Below, piece by piece: positions 1 through 6,919 of a stretch of DNA of 9,146 bases. The stretch comes from Rhodospirillales bacterium. Lineage in GTDB: Bacteria > Pseudomonadota > Alphaproteobacteria > Rhodospirillales > 2-02-FULL-58-16. A model generated the notes under the pieces. The model saw only the letters and a program-made list of their open reading frames with translations. It did not search any database and was not told the origin of the DNA. Each line of letters starts with the position of its first letter. Within the stretch, counting starts at the first letter, position 1. The stretch lies in NCBI GenBank assembly GCA_021775195.1, contig JAJFIG010000416.1, forward strand, positions 1 to 9,146, given 5' to 3'. The translations under genes and the position numbers were made by a program.

Positions 1-94
1 CGGGACGCCGATGCCGCCGTGGCGACCGTTCATCAACCCCGACGAGGCCCGCTGGCTCGTCGAATTCCTGCGCAACGGAGAGGCCGGACAATGA
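1..94 (+). CDS. nirC: NirC, cytochrome c55x-type protein, C-terminal end only
   Basis: This is a partial gene cut by the left edge; codons are read from base 2 and the stop is TGA at 92-94. The last 30 residues include GTPMPPWRPF followed by an amphipathic helix ending in LVEFLRNGEAGQ. A Met-Pro-Pro-Trp segment followed by such a helix is typical of the C-terminal part of small class I c-type cytochromes, and the Met is the likely axial heme ligand. The heme-binding CxxCH lies outside the window. In known nir clusters a small cytochrome (NirC) sits directly before nirF and is thought to be an electron carrier for heme d1 maturation or NirS. The ATGA overlap with nirF (stop 92-94, start 91-93) supports translational coupling. 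Identification rests on the short tail plus position. Confidence 0.75.
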   Translation, partial: GTPMPPWRPFINPDEARWLVEFLRNGEAGQ

Positions 95-1266
95 TCGCCA
101 CCGGACGCGGCCTGGCTGTTCTGGCCCTGGCTCTGTTCCTCGGCGCCTGTGCCCAGCCCCGGGGGACCGGGGATCTGGGCATCGTCGTCGAGCGCGAGGC
201 CGGAACCCTGCTGGTCGTCGATACCACCCAGCGAAAGACCCTGGCCCGAGTCGAGGGCCTGGGCAACCTCAGTCACGCCACCGCAGTCTTTTCCCGCGAC
301 CAGCGCTTTGCCTACATATTCGGCCGTGACGGCGGGCTGACCAAGGTCGACATGTTGAAGGGCCGCGTCGCCGCCCGCGTCGTCCAGGCCGGCAACAGCG
401 TCGGCGGCGCCATATCCCAGGACGGCCGCCTGATCGCCGTCTCCAACTACAAGCCGGGCGGGGTGCGCGTGTTCGACGCCGAAACCCTGGCGCCGGTCGC
501 CGATATTCCAGCCACCTACGGCGGCGACGGCGCCACCTCCAAGGTCGTCGGCCTGGTCGACGCACCGGGGCAGCGGTTCGTGTTCAGCCTCTATGACAGC
601 GACGAGGTCTGGATGACCGACCTCGCCGACACCGCCAATCCGGTGACCCGGAAATTCCGTGACGTCGGCGAGAAGCCTTACGACGGGTTGATAACCCCCA
701 ACGGCCGTTTCTACGTCGCCGGCCTGTTCGGCGAGGACGGCATGGCGCTCCTCGACCTGTGGAACCCGGACGGCGGCATCAAGCGTGTCCTCGACGGCTA
801 TGGCCGGGGTGAACAGCCCCTTCCTGTCTACAAGATGCCCCATCTCGAAGGCTGGGCCATCGCCGACGACCACGCCTTTTTCCCCGCCGTCGGCCGCCAC
901 GAGGTGTTGATCGCCGAGATGCGCACCTGGCGCCAGACCGGAGCCATTCCCGTGCACGGGCAGCCTGTATTCGTCATGGCCCGGCCCGACGGGCGCCAGG
1001 TATGGGTCAACTTCGCCTTTCCCAACAATGACACCGTCCAGGTTATCGACGTGCCGACCCGGCGTATCGTCAAGACCTTCACGCCGGGCAAGGGCGTCCT
1101 TCACATGGAGTTCACCCCCCGCGGCGAGGAAGTCTGGGTATCGGTGCGCGACGCCGACAAGATCGTCATCTACGACACCGCCAGCCTCGAGGTCGTCAAG
1201 GAGTTGCCGGCGGCCAAGCCCAGCGGCATCTTCTTTTCATCGCGCGCTCACCGCATCGGATTGTAG
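91..1266 (+). CDS. nirF: NirF, heme d1 biosynthesis protein (dihydro-heme d1 dehydrogenase), lipoprotein
   Basis: The protein has 391 residues, close to the usual length of about 390. It is a cytochrome d1-like eight-bladed beta-propeller with repeated strands of the type VVxD..T...LARV and S.DGR. NirF is known to bind heme d1 and to help convert dihydro-heme d1 to heme d1 in the periplasm. The start at 91 was chosen over an in-frame ATG at 19 because it overlaps the nirC stop as ATGA and begins directly with a signal sequence: residues 1-7 carry Arg, 8-17 are hydrophobic, and L17-G18-A19-C20 is a lipobox. Ala at +2 after Cys20 suggests no Asp-type inner-membrane retention, though that rule comes from enterobacteria. 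The C-terminal segment (KPSGIFFSS near the end) resembles the matching part of NirN (KPSGKYNVH), showing their shared d1 fold. An 8-base gap separates it from nirD. Confidence 0.93.
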   Translation: MIATGRGLAVLALALFLGACAQPRGTGDLGIVVEREAGTLLVVDTTQRKTLARVEGLGNLSHATAVFSRDQRFAYIFGRDGGLTKVDMLKGRVAARVVQAGNSVGGAISQDGRLIAVSNYKPGGVRVFDAETLAPVADIPATYGGDGATSKVVGLVDAPGQRFVFSLYDSDEVWMTDLADTANPVTRKFRDVGEKPYDGLITPNGRFYVAGLFGEDGMALLDLWNPDGGIKRVLDGYGRGEQPLPVYKMPHLEGWAIADDHAFFPAVGRHEVLIAEMRTWRQTGAIPVHGQPVFVMARPDGRQVWVNFAFPNNDTVQVIDVPTRRIVKTFTPGKGVLHMEFTPRGEEVWVSVRDADKIVIYDTASLEVVKELPAAKPSGIFFSSRAHRIGL

Positions 1267-1274
1267 GCGCCGAC

Positions 1275-1724
1275 ATGACCGAGTTCGAAAAGCGCCTGCT
1301 CGACGGTTACCAGAGGGGCTTCCCCCTGACGCCGCGTCCTTATGCCGGGATCGCCGAGGAATTGGGTGTCGACGAGGCCGAGGTAATCGCCACCTTGCGC
1401 CGTCTCGCGGCCGAGGGCGTCGTCAGCCGCGTCGGCGCGGTGTTCGAGCCCCTGAGCGTCAGCGCCAGCACCCTGGCCGCCATGGCCGTTCCCGACGACC
1501 GCCTCGCCGAGGTCGCGGAACTGGTCAACGGGTTTGCCGAGGTGAACCATAACTACCAGCGCGAACATTCATTCAATCTGTGGTTCGTGATCATCGCCGC
1601 AGACGAGGACGGGGTCGCCCGCGTCATCGACGATATCGAAGAGCGCACGGGGCTCGAGGTCCTCGACCTGCCCATGCTCGAAGGCTACCACCTGGACCTG
1701 GGGTTCCCTTTGCAATGGAACTGA
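1275..1724 (+). CDS. nirD: NirD, siroheme decarboxylase subunit (AhbA-like)
   Basis: The 149-residue protein has an AsnC/Lrp-type winged-helix N-terminal part (about 1-55, with FPLTPRPYAGIAEELG) and a ferredoxin-like C-terminal domain. The motif HNYQREHSFNLWF at 92-104, with H92, R96 and H98, is the hallmark of the NirD/NirG/AhbA half of siroheme decarboxylases. Together with NirL, NirG and NirH it removes two acetate carboxylates from siroheme to give 12,18-didecarboxysiroheme in the cytoplasm. Despite the regulator-like N-terminus, it is an enzyme subunit and not a transcription factor. The start has a TAGG about 7 bases upstream and follows nirF by 8 bases. The 3' end overlaps nirL by 10 bases. 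NirD and NirG are close paralogues; the D name follows the gene order known from Pseudomonas and Paracoccus clusters. Confidence 0.9.
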   Translation: MTEFEKRLLDGYQRGFPLTPRPYAGIAEELGVDEAEVIATLRRLAAEGVVSRVGAVFEPLSVSASTLAAMAVPDDRLAEVAELVNGFAEVNHNYQREHSFNLWFVIIAADEDGVARVIDDIEERTGLEVLDLPMLEGYHLDLGFPLQWN

Positions 1725-2218
1725 CCTCCACCGACCGGGCCCTTGTCGCCGCCATCCAGAACGGGCTGCCCCTGACGCCCCGGCCCTACGCCGATATCGG
1801 GCAGTGCATCGGGCTCGGCGAAGAGGAGGTGATCTCCGCCCTCCGGCGAATGCTCGACGGTGGCATCATCAAGCGCCTTGGGATCGTCGTCCGCCATCAC
1901 GAACTCGGCTACCGGGCCAACGCCATGGTGGTCTGGGACCTTCCCGACGACGGCATCGACGAGATCGGCCGCCGTTTCAGCGGCTTCGACTTCGTCACCC
2001 TCTGTTACCGCCGTCCCCGGCGCCCGCCCCGGTGGCCCTACAACCTGTTCTGCATGGTTCACGGCCGCGAACGCCCGGCGGTGTTGGCCCAGGTCGACCG
2101 GCTGGCCCAGAGCTGTGGCGTCACCGACGCGCCGCGCGAGGTTTTGTTCAGCACCCGCCGCTTCAAGCAGCGCGGCCCCGTCTATGCCCCGGGCCCGGCG
2201 ATAGAGGCAGTGTCGTGA
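1715..2218 (+). CDS. nirL: NirL, siroheme decarboxylase subunit (AhbB-like)
   Basis: The 167-residue protein begins at ATG 1715, inside the end of nirD (10-base overlap). An upstream in-frame ATG at 1580 would add 45 low-complexity Arg-rich residues and is a shadow of nirD. An HTH-like N-terminal part (LPLTPRPYADIG, 18-29) is followed by the family motifs LGYRANAMVVWD (64-75) and CYRRPRRPPRWPYNLF (97-112), then MVHGRER. These mark the NirL/NirH/AhbB half of siroheme decarboxylase, which pairs with a NirD/NirG type subunit. At position 96 it has Leu where NirH in the same operon has His (VTLCY against VSHCY). The pair motif HH at 61-62 is at the site of PNHY in NirH. The stop overlaps the GTG start of nirG (GTGA, 2215-2218). 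Confidence 0.9.
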   Translation: MELTSTDRALVAAIQNGLPLTPRPYADIGQCIGLGEEEVISALRRMLDGGIIKRLGIVVRHHELGYRANAMVVWDLPDDGIDEIGRRFSGFDFVTLCYRRPRRPPRWPYNLFCMVHGRERPAVLAQVDRLAQSCGVTDAPREVLFSTRRFKQRGPVYAPGPAIEAVS

Positions 2219-2706
2219 CCGACGGCACCAACGGTGGAACCGAGCCCGCCCTCGACCCCGTTATCGATGACCGGGACCGGGCCATCATCAACGGTCTGCA
2301 GGGTGGCTTCCCGCTGACGGAAACGCCCTTTGCCGTCGTCGCCGAGGACCTTGATCTGCACGAGGACGAGGTTATCGACCGCGTCGCGGCGATGCTGAAT
2401 GCCGGCGTGATCACCCGCTTCGGCCCCATGTACCACGCCGAGCGTATGGGTGGCGGCCTGACTCTGGCCGCCATGAAGGTGCCCGACGTCGATTTCGAGG
2501 CCGTCGCCGCCATCGTCAATGCCTTGCCCGAGGTCGCCCACAACTACGCCCGCGACCATGATTTCAACATGTGGTTCGTCATTGCCACCGAGTCAGCCGA
2601 GCGAATTCCCGAGGTGATCGCCGAAATCGAGGCGGCGACCGGCCTTGCCGTTTTCGACATGCCCAAGATCGAGGAATTCTACATTGGCCTGAGGTTCGAG
2701 GCATGA
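2215..2706 (+). CDS. nirG: NirG, siroheme decarboxylase subunit (AhbA-like)
   Basis: The predicted protein has 163 residues and starts with GTG at 2215, overlapping the nirL stop by four bases. A GAGG at 2204-2207, seven bases upstream, supports this start, which adds a polar leader of about 17 residues before the conserved core (IDDRDRAIINGLQGGFPL). The core repeats the NirD architecture: an AsnC-like winged helix, then HNYARDHDFNMWF at 109-121 with H109, R113 and H115. It is the second AhbA-like subunit of the siroheme decarboxylase complex and is followed at once by its AhbB-like partner nirH (ATGA overlap). The D-L and G-H order looks like a duplicated two-gene module, as in other denitrifiers. 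In-frame sequence upstream of 2215 is a shadow of nirL. Confidence 0.9.
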   Translation: MTDGTNGGTEPALDPVIDDRDRAIINGLQGGFPLTETPFAVVAEDLDLHEDEVIDRVAAMLNAGVITRFGPMYHAERMGGGLTLAAMKVPDVDFEAVAAIVNALPEVAHNYARDHDFNMWFVIATESAERIPEVIAEIEAATGLAVFDMPKIEEFYIGLRFEA

Positions 2707-3233
2707 GCGCCCAGGGCAAAACCGTGGACAATGGGTGTGATCCGGTGATCGAGGCGGAACTGGACGCCGTCGACCGCCGCATTGTCATCGCCACCCAGGA
2801 CGGGCTGCCCCTTGTGCGGCGTCCTTATCACGCCGTCGCCCGGGACCTGGGGCTCGAGCCCGAGGACGTGATCGCCCGCATGCGGCGCCTGCTCGATGCC
2901 GGGGTCATTCGGCGCATCGGTGTTGTGCCCAATCACTATGCCCTGGGCTACCGGGCCAACGGCATGTCGGTGTGGGATGTGCCCGACGAGCGGGTCCAGG
3001 ACCTGGGCCGGCGGGTTGGATCCCTTCCATTCGTCAGCCATTGTTACCACCGCCCCCGGCATCTGCCCGACTGGCCCTACAACCTGTTCGCCATGGTCCA
3101 CGGCCGCGACCGTGTCACCGTCGAGGGCGGCGTCGACGCCATCGCGCGGTTGCTGGGCGACGATGCCCGTGGCCACCGTGTCCTCTACAGCACCCGAATT
3201 CTCAAGAAGACCGGACTGCGCCTGGTGGCGTAA
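2703..3233 (+). CDS. nirH: NirH, siroheme decarboxylase subunit (AhbB-like)
   Basis: The 176-residue protein starts at ATG 2703, whose ATGA overlaps the nirG stop. A GAGG at 2691-2694 lies eight bases upstream. After a polar leader of about 20 residues comes the HTH-like part (LPLVRRPYHAVARDLG), then PNHYALGYRANGMSVWD (76-92) and SHCYHRPRHLPDWPYNLF (112-129), the diagnostic AhbB/NirH/NirL motifs. H78 and H113 are candidate catalytic or substrate-binding residues by analogy with the family. It acts with NirG on siroheme in the cytoplasm. A 24-base gap to nirJ carries the nirJ ribosome-binding site. NirH and NirL are paralogues and are named here by operon order. Confidence 0.9.
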   Translation: MSAQGKTVDNGCDPVIEAELDAVDRRIVIATQDGLPLVRRPYHAVARDLGLEPEDVIARMRRLLDAGVIRRIGVVPNHYALGYRANGMSVWDVPDERVQDLGRRVGSLPFVSHCYHRPRHLPDWPYNLFAMVHGRDRVTVEGGVDAIARLLGDDARGHRVLYSTRILKKTGLRLVA

Positions 3234-3257
3234 GGTTAACGGTCAGGAGACAAAACC

Positions 3258-4463
3258 ATGTTCCGCATGACCGCCATGATCAACGAGCTGGACGCCCCGA
3301 CCCCGGTCGGGCCGCGCCGCGACCCGCCGGGCCCGGTGGTGATCTGGAATTTGATCCGGCGCTGCAATCTGACCTGCAAGCACTGTTACTCTATTTCCGC
3401 CGACACCGATTTCCCGGGCGAGCTGTCCACCGGTGAAATTTTTTCCGTCATGGACGACCTCAAGAAATTCGGCGTCCGGGCCTTGATCCTGTCCGGCGGC
3501 GAGCCCCTGTTGCGTCCCGATATCTTCGACATTTCCCATCGCGCCAAGGAGATGGGCTTTTATGTCGGCCTGTCCACCAACGGCACCCTCATCGACGAAG
3601 ACCGGATCACCGGCATCGCCGCGGTCGGCTACGATTACGTCGGCATCAGCATCGACGGCATCCGCCAGACCCACGACCGCTTCCGCCGCCGCCAGGGGGC
3701 TTTCGACGCGTCCATGGGCGGCATCCGCCTGTGCCGCGACCTCGGTCTCAAATTGGGTCTTCGCTTCACCATGACCGTCGACAACCAGGCCGAGCTCCCG
3801 GCGATCCTCGACCTGTTGGATGCCGAGGGCATCGACCGCTTCTATTTCTCCCATCTCAACTACGCCGGGCGCGGCAACCACAACCGCAAGGACGACGCCT
3901 ATTTCGAGGCCACCCGCCGGGCCATGGACCTGCTGTTCGAGCGCTGCCTCGAAGATAGGCGCCGGGGCACGCCCAAGGAGATCGTCACCGGCAACAACGA
4001 TGCCGACGGCGTCTACTTCCTCCACTGGGTCGGGAAGAACTTTCCCGATCGCGCCGACCATATCCGCGCCAAGCTGGTGCAGTGGGGCGGCAATGCCTCC
4101 GGCGTCAATGTCGCCAACATCGACAACGTCGGCGAGGTGCATCCCGACACCATGTGGTGGCACCACGGCCTCGGCAACGTCCGCAAGCGCCCGTTCTCGG
4201 AGATCTGGAGCGATATTTCCGATCCCCTGATGGCGGGGCTGAAGCAGCGCCCGCGCCCGGTCAAGGGCCGCTGCGGCGACTGCCGGCACCTCGACATTTG
4301 CGGCGGCAACACCCGGGTCAGGGCCGAGCGCATCACCGGCGATCCCTGGGCCGAGGATCCGGCCTGTTACCTGAGCGATGACGAGATTGGCCTTGCCGGC
4401 GGTCGCGACCGGGTTGCAATCACCCCGTTCTCGGCGTCCCGCGGCCTGCGCCGGGCGGGCTGA
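3258..4463 (+). CDS. nirJ: NirJ, radical SAM enzyme of heme d1 synthesis
   Basis: The 401-residue radical SAM protein has the cluster motif C36-x3-C40-x2-C43 (RRCNLTCKHCYS) that binds the SAM-chelating [4Fe-4S] cluster, the GGEP motif at 80-83, and a SPASM/twitch-like C-terminus with C339-x2-C342-x5-C348-x21-C370 for an auxiliary cluster. NirJ is known to replace two propionate side chains of 12,18-didecarboxysiroheme by oxo groups on the way to heme d1. The length is slightly above the usual 390 or so. AGGAGA at 3245-3250, seven bases before ATG 3258, is the best Shine-Dalgarno in the operon. Further Met codons at residues 4 and 7 are possible but less well spaced. The stop is four bases before the nirN start. 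Confidence 0.95.
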   Translation: MFRMTAMINELDAPTPVGPRRDPPGPVVIWNLIRRCNLTCKHCYSISADTDFPGELSTGEIFSVMDDLKKFGVRALILSGGEPLLRPDIFDISHRAKEMGFYVGLSTNGTLIDEDRITGIAAVGYDYVGISIDGIRQTHDRFRRRQGAFDASMGGIRLCRDLGLKLGLRFTMTVDNQAELPAILDLLDAEGIDRFYFSHLNYAGRGNHNRKDDAYFEATRRAMDLLFERCLEDRRRGTPKEIVTGNNDADGVYFLHWVGKNFPDRADHIRAKLVQWGGNASGVNVANIDNVGEVHPDTMWWHHGLGNVRKRPFSEIWSDISDPLMAGLKQRPRPVKGRCGDCRHLDICGGNTRVRAERITGDPWAEDPACYLSDDEIGLAGGRDRVAITPFSASRGLRRAG

Positions 4464-4467
4464 TCCC

Positions 4468-6027
4468 ATGCGCGCCCCGTGGCTGCTGTTGCCGCTGATC
4501 CTCTTGGCCGCGATTCCGGCCCGGGCCGGGGACTCGTCCGCGGCCGAACAGCTCTACGCCACCCATTGCGCCGACTGTCATGGTGCCAAGCGTCTCGGCG
4601 GCATGGGACCGGCGTTGCTGCCCGAGAACCTCGGCCGGGTGCGCCCCAAGAAGGCCTTCCGTGCCATTTCACAAGGGCTGCCGGCAACCCAGATGCCGGG
4701 CTATGCCGATACCCTGTCCAAGGGCCAGATCCAGGCCCTGGTGGACCACATATACACGCCCCTGGCGGAGATACCGCCCTGGGACATGGCGGCCATGAGG
4801 ACCAGCCGCGTCATCCACAACGCGCCCGCCGGCCTTCCCGCGAAGCCCGTCCACAATGCCGATCCCATGAACCTGTTCACCGTAGTCGAGATCGGCGACC
4901 ATCACGTCACCATTCTCGACGGCGACACCTTCGAATCTCTGATCCGCTTTCCCTCCCGCTACGCCCTTCACGGCGGCGCCAAGTATTCTCCCGACGGGCG
5001 TTTCGTGTACCTGGGGTCGCGGGATGGATGGGTGTCCATGTTCGACATGTGGAGCCTCAAGCCCGTTGCCGAGATCCGCGCCGGCATCAACACCCGCAAC
5101 ATCGCCGTCTCCAGCGACGGCCGCTACGTCATGGTCGCCAACGTGCTGCCCCATACCCTGGTGATCCTGAGCGCCCGCGACTTGGCGCCGATCAAGGTGA
5201 TCCCCATCGTTGGTGTCAAAGGCAAGTCGTCCCGGGCCAGCGCCGTCTACAATGCGCCGCCGCGCAACAGTTTCATCATCGCCCTTAAGGACATCCCCGA
5301 GATTTGGGAGATTTCCTACGAGGACAACCCCAAGCCCGTGCCCCGGGGCTTGGTGCACAATTACCAGCCGGGCCAGGAGGAGGGCGCCTTCGACCGCGGC
5401 CCCTTCCCGGTGCGGCACATTCGCCTCGACGATTACCTGGACGACTTCTTTTTCGACCAGGATTACGTCAACCTGGTCGGCGCCGCCCGCAACACCCGCA
5501 ACGGCCAAGTGGTCAACCTGCGCGTCGGGCGCAAGATCGCCGACATCGAACTCGCGGGCATGCCCCACCTGGGATCGGGCATCACCTTTTCCTATCAGGG
5601 CCGTCCGGTGCTGGCGACGCCCCACCTCAAGGATGGCGTCATCAGCGTCATCGACATGACCACCTGGAAGACCGTCAAGCGGATCAAGACCCTGGGCCCG
5701 GGGTTCTTCATGCGCAGCCACGAAAACACGCCCTATGCCTGGGTCGACGTGTTTTTCGGCCCCAACCGCGATGTGGTCCACGTCATCGACAAACGCACGC
5801 TGGAGATTGTCCGCACTCTCAAGCCGGCGCCGGGCAAGACCGGCGGCCATGTCGAGTTTACCGCCGACGGCCGCTACGCCCTGGTCAGCGTCTGGGACAT
5901 GGATGGCGCCCTGGTCATATACGACGCCGCCACCTTCGAGGAGGTGAAGCGCATCCCGATGAAAAAGCCGTCGGGCAAATACAACGTCCACAACAAGATC
6001 ACGTATTCCAGCGGCACCAGCCACTGA
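4468..6027 (+). CDS. nirN: NirN, periplasmic c-type cytochrome with d1-type propeller
   Basis: The 519-residue protein has a Sec signal (hydrophobic 4-17, likely cleavage after A-R-A at 18-20), a cytochrome c domain with CADCH at 34-38 (C34, C37, H38) and a candidate Met ligand M77, and a NirS-like d1 propeller from about residue 130. H168 in YALHGG lies where NirS has its proximal d1 His. H367 (MPHLGSG) and H418 (RSHEN) match the distal histidines of the d1 fold by pattern. NirN oxidises dihydro-heme d1 to heme d1 and delivers it to NirS. It could be mistaken for a NirS homologue, but its place at the operon end and the NirF-like C-terminus favour NirN. The start at 4468 was chosen because it gives a clean signal peptide; an in-frame ATG at 4378 lies inside nirJ. 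The Shine-Dalgarno is poor, so coupling to nirJ is likely. Confidence 0.93.
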   Translation: MRAPWLLLPLILLAAIPARAGDSSAAEQLYATHCADCHGAKRLGGMGPALLPENLGRVRPKKAFRAISQGLPATQMPGYADTLSKGQIQALVDHIYTPLAEIPPWDMAAMRTSRVIHNAPAGLPAKPVHNADPMNLFTVVEIGDHHVTILDGDTFESLIRFPSRYALHGGAKYSPDGRFVYLGSRDGWVSMFDMWSLKPVAEIRAGINTRNIAVSSDGRYVMVANVLPHTLVILSARDLAPIKVIPIVGVKGKSSRASAVYNAPPRNSFIIALKDIPEIWEISYEDNPKPVPRGLVHNYQPGQEEGAFDRGPFPVRHIRLDDYLDDFFFDQDYVNLVGAARNTRNGQVVNLRVGRKIADIELAGMPHLGSGITFSYQGRPVLATPHLKDGVISVIDMTTWKTVKRIKTLGPGFFMRSHENTPYAWVDVFFGPNRDVVHVIDKRTLEIVRTLKPAPGKTGGHVEFTADGRYALVSVWDMDGALVIYDAATFEEVKRIPMKKPSGKYNVHNKITYSSGTSH

Positions 6028-6109
6028 CCGTGCTTTAGAGGGTGCGGTTCCATCCTATGGTTGCCGGTCGGTGGGGACGAGGGGCAGATTGGTATAAGTT
6101 GCGCCGTTT

Positions 6110-6307
6110 TCAGCGCTTCGCCTGATTCGGAACGTCGTCGAGCCGCAGTCTGACTTCGCAGTAGATCGCCTGCCACAGCCCGTGCTCGTCGGCATGTCCG
6201 GCGGCGCGGAGTTCTTCGGCGCGGATTTTAGCTTGCCGAGGCGCATCGTATCCGAAACGGCGGATGAAATGTTCGGCAGCCCGCTGGATCTCGGTTTCTT
6301 CTGCCAT
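6110..6307 (-). CDS. Small conserved-looking hypothetical protein (65 aa)
   Basis: No function is recognised. The protein is acidic to amphipathic and probably all helical. Its pattern, AEHFIRRFG..A...A..RAEELRAAGHADEHGLWQAIYCEVR, resembles small uncharacterised alphaproteobacterial proteins with an A-x-x-x-I-x-x-x-G then RA-E-L then W-x-x-I layout; this is from memory and unverified. Natural codon choice and a sensible helical sequence make it more credible than the overlapping frames. The start at 6307 has AGGG only three bases upstream; alternatives are ATG 6319 or 6346, which add 4 or 13 residues. It converges on nirN (stop codons 82 bases apart) with no clear terminator between. An FNR-type box lies 149 bases upstream of this start (6456-6469). 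Confidence 0.55.
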   Translation of the reverse strand: MAEETEIQRAAEHFIRRFGYDAPRQAKIRAEELRAAGHADEHGLWQAIYCEVRLRLDDVPNQAKR

Positions 6308-6427
6308 TGCCCTGCCCATCCCGACAAGGGGGCGACGTCGTGGCAAGCCGGTAAGGAGGTTGTGGATGGGGCGCCCGTCGATTGCGCCGCCCGTTCAGTC
6401 TGGAACCTCTTGCGCCACGACCATTCC

Positions 6428-6469
6428 ATCTGAACCGTTTGCTCATCGATTGTCATTGACATGAGTCAA
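6428..6469 (-). promoter_or_regulatory. FNR/DNR-type box TTGAC-N4-GTCAA with weak -10 toward the small minus-strand gene
   Basis: Bases 6456-6469 read TTGACATGAGTCAA, a perfect 5-4-5 inverted repeat matching the FNR/DNR/NnrR half-site TTGAC/T. On the minus strand a poor -10 (TCAGAT, 6433-6428) falls exactly at the -12 to -7 window expected when the box is centred at -41.5, giving a start near 6421 and a leader of about 114 nt for the 6110-6307 gene. On the plus strand no comparable -10 is seen, and the nearest plus-strand gene is 450 bases away. The box is well supported by sequence; its target is inferred. Confidence 0.55.
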
Positions 6470-6671
6470 GTTTCCCATACCAATGCCCATCGCTTCCCCC
6501 GTGACGGAATTTGGTTTGCGGCTGCCGGGGCTGGAGCGGTATCGCGAGCGCATACGGGTATATGCACTGCTTGCCTTGACCAGAATGTTGTGGGGCATCA
6601 ATTTATTGGATCAGGTGATTTCAATATTCGTTATGAATCGGTGAACAACAGAGAAATTAATATAAAATAAT

Positions 6672-6711
6672 TATGCATTAAATATTTAATCAATAAGATG
6701 CATAGTTTTTT
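6672..6711 (+). terminator. Possible weak terminator, AT stem plus T tract
   Basis: TATGCAT (6672-6678) can pair with ATGCATA (6698-6704) around a 19-base loop, followed one base later by TTTTTT (6706-6711) and more T-rich sequence. The stem is AT-rich and the loop long, so it would be weak, and no firm plus-strand gene ends just before it. Chance is likely in an AT-rich stretch. Confidence 0.2.
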
Positions 6712-6780
6712 ATTTTTCATCTCTCTTTGTGCATGTAAATATGAATAAGCACATTGGGAGTGCGGTTGTATTTGATCCTA

Positions 6781-6796
6781 TTACGTATTAACGTAA
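6781..6796. promoter_or_regulatory. Perfect 16-bp palindrome, candidate operator of the CRP/FNR gene
   Basis: TTACGTATTAACGTAA is an exact 6-4-6 inverted repeat. The half-site spacing matches what a dimeric CRP/FNR or similar regulator would bind, but TTACG is not the canonical FNR half-site TTGAT. It lies 124 bases before the start at 6920 and just upstream of a -35-like TTGAAT (6801-6806) and -10-like TATATA (6826-6831), spaced 19 bases. That would put the palindrome near -49 relative to transcription start. Autoregulation or control by another factor is inferred. Confidence 0.45.
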
Positions 6797-6919
6797 ACAC
6801 TTGAATATAGGAAATTTTGACAGCCTATATATACGGATTCGCGCCGGAGTAATTCCATTATCAGCGATAACGCGCCGCGTGATATGGGCAAAAGCGGATG
6901 ATCGTGATAGGGATCATAA

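Larger units (their letters stand above)
6595..6835. other. AT-rich intergenic stretch upstream of the CRP/FNR gene
   Basis: This stretch is obviously AT-rich compared with the GC-rich genes on both sides. It contains a 14-bp palindrome ATTAAATATTTAAT (6677-6690), several A/T runs and the 16-bp palindrome at 6781-6796. No convincing gene is seen. It may be an extended promoter region with UP-like or nucleoid-protein binding sequence, or a remnant of transferred DNA. With the mixed-composition stretch 6320-6594 it forms a long gap that holds only the FNR-type box and two doubtful tiny ORFs. Confidence 0.5.

Noticed and set aside
3243..4469. Long minus-strand open frame opposite nirJ (408 codons)
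   Set aside because: It is the antisense of a clear radical SAM gene in GC-rich DNA, and its sequence is Val/Ala/Gly/Asp-rich without family features.
4669..6024. Long minus-strand open frame opposite nirN (451 codons)
   Set aside because: Same reason: a GC-driven shadow of nirN, low-complexity with no domain pattern.
6899..6916. TGATC-N8-GATCA inverted repeat at the regulator's ribosome-binding site
   Set aside because: Spacing does not fit FNR-type sites and the half-sites are short; likely chance.
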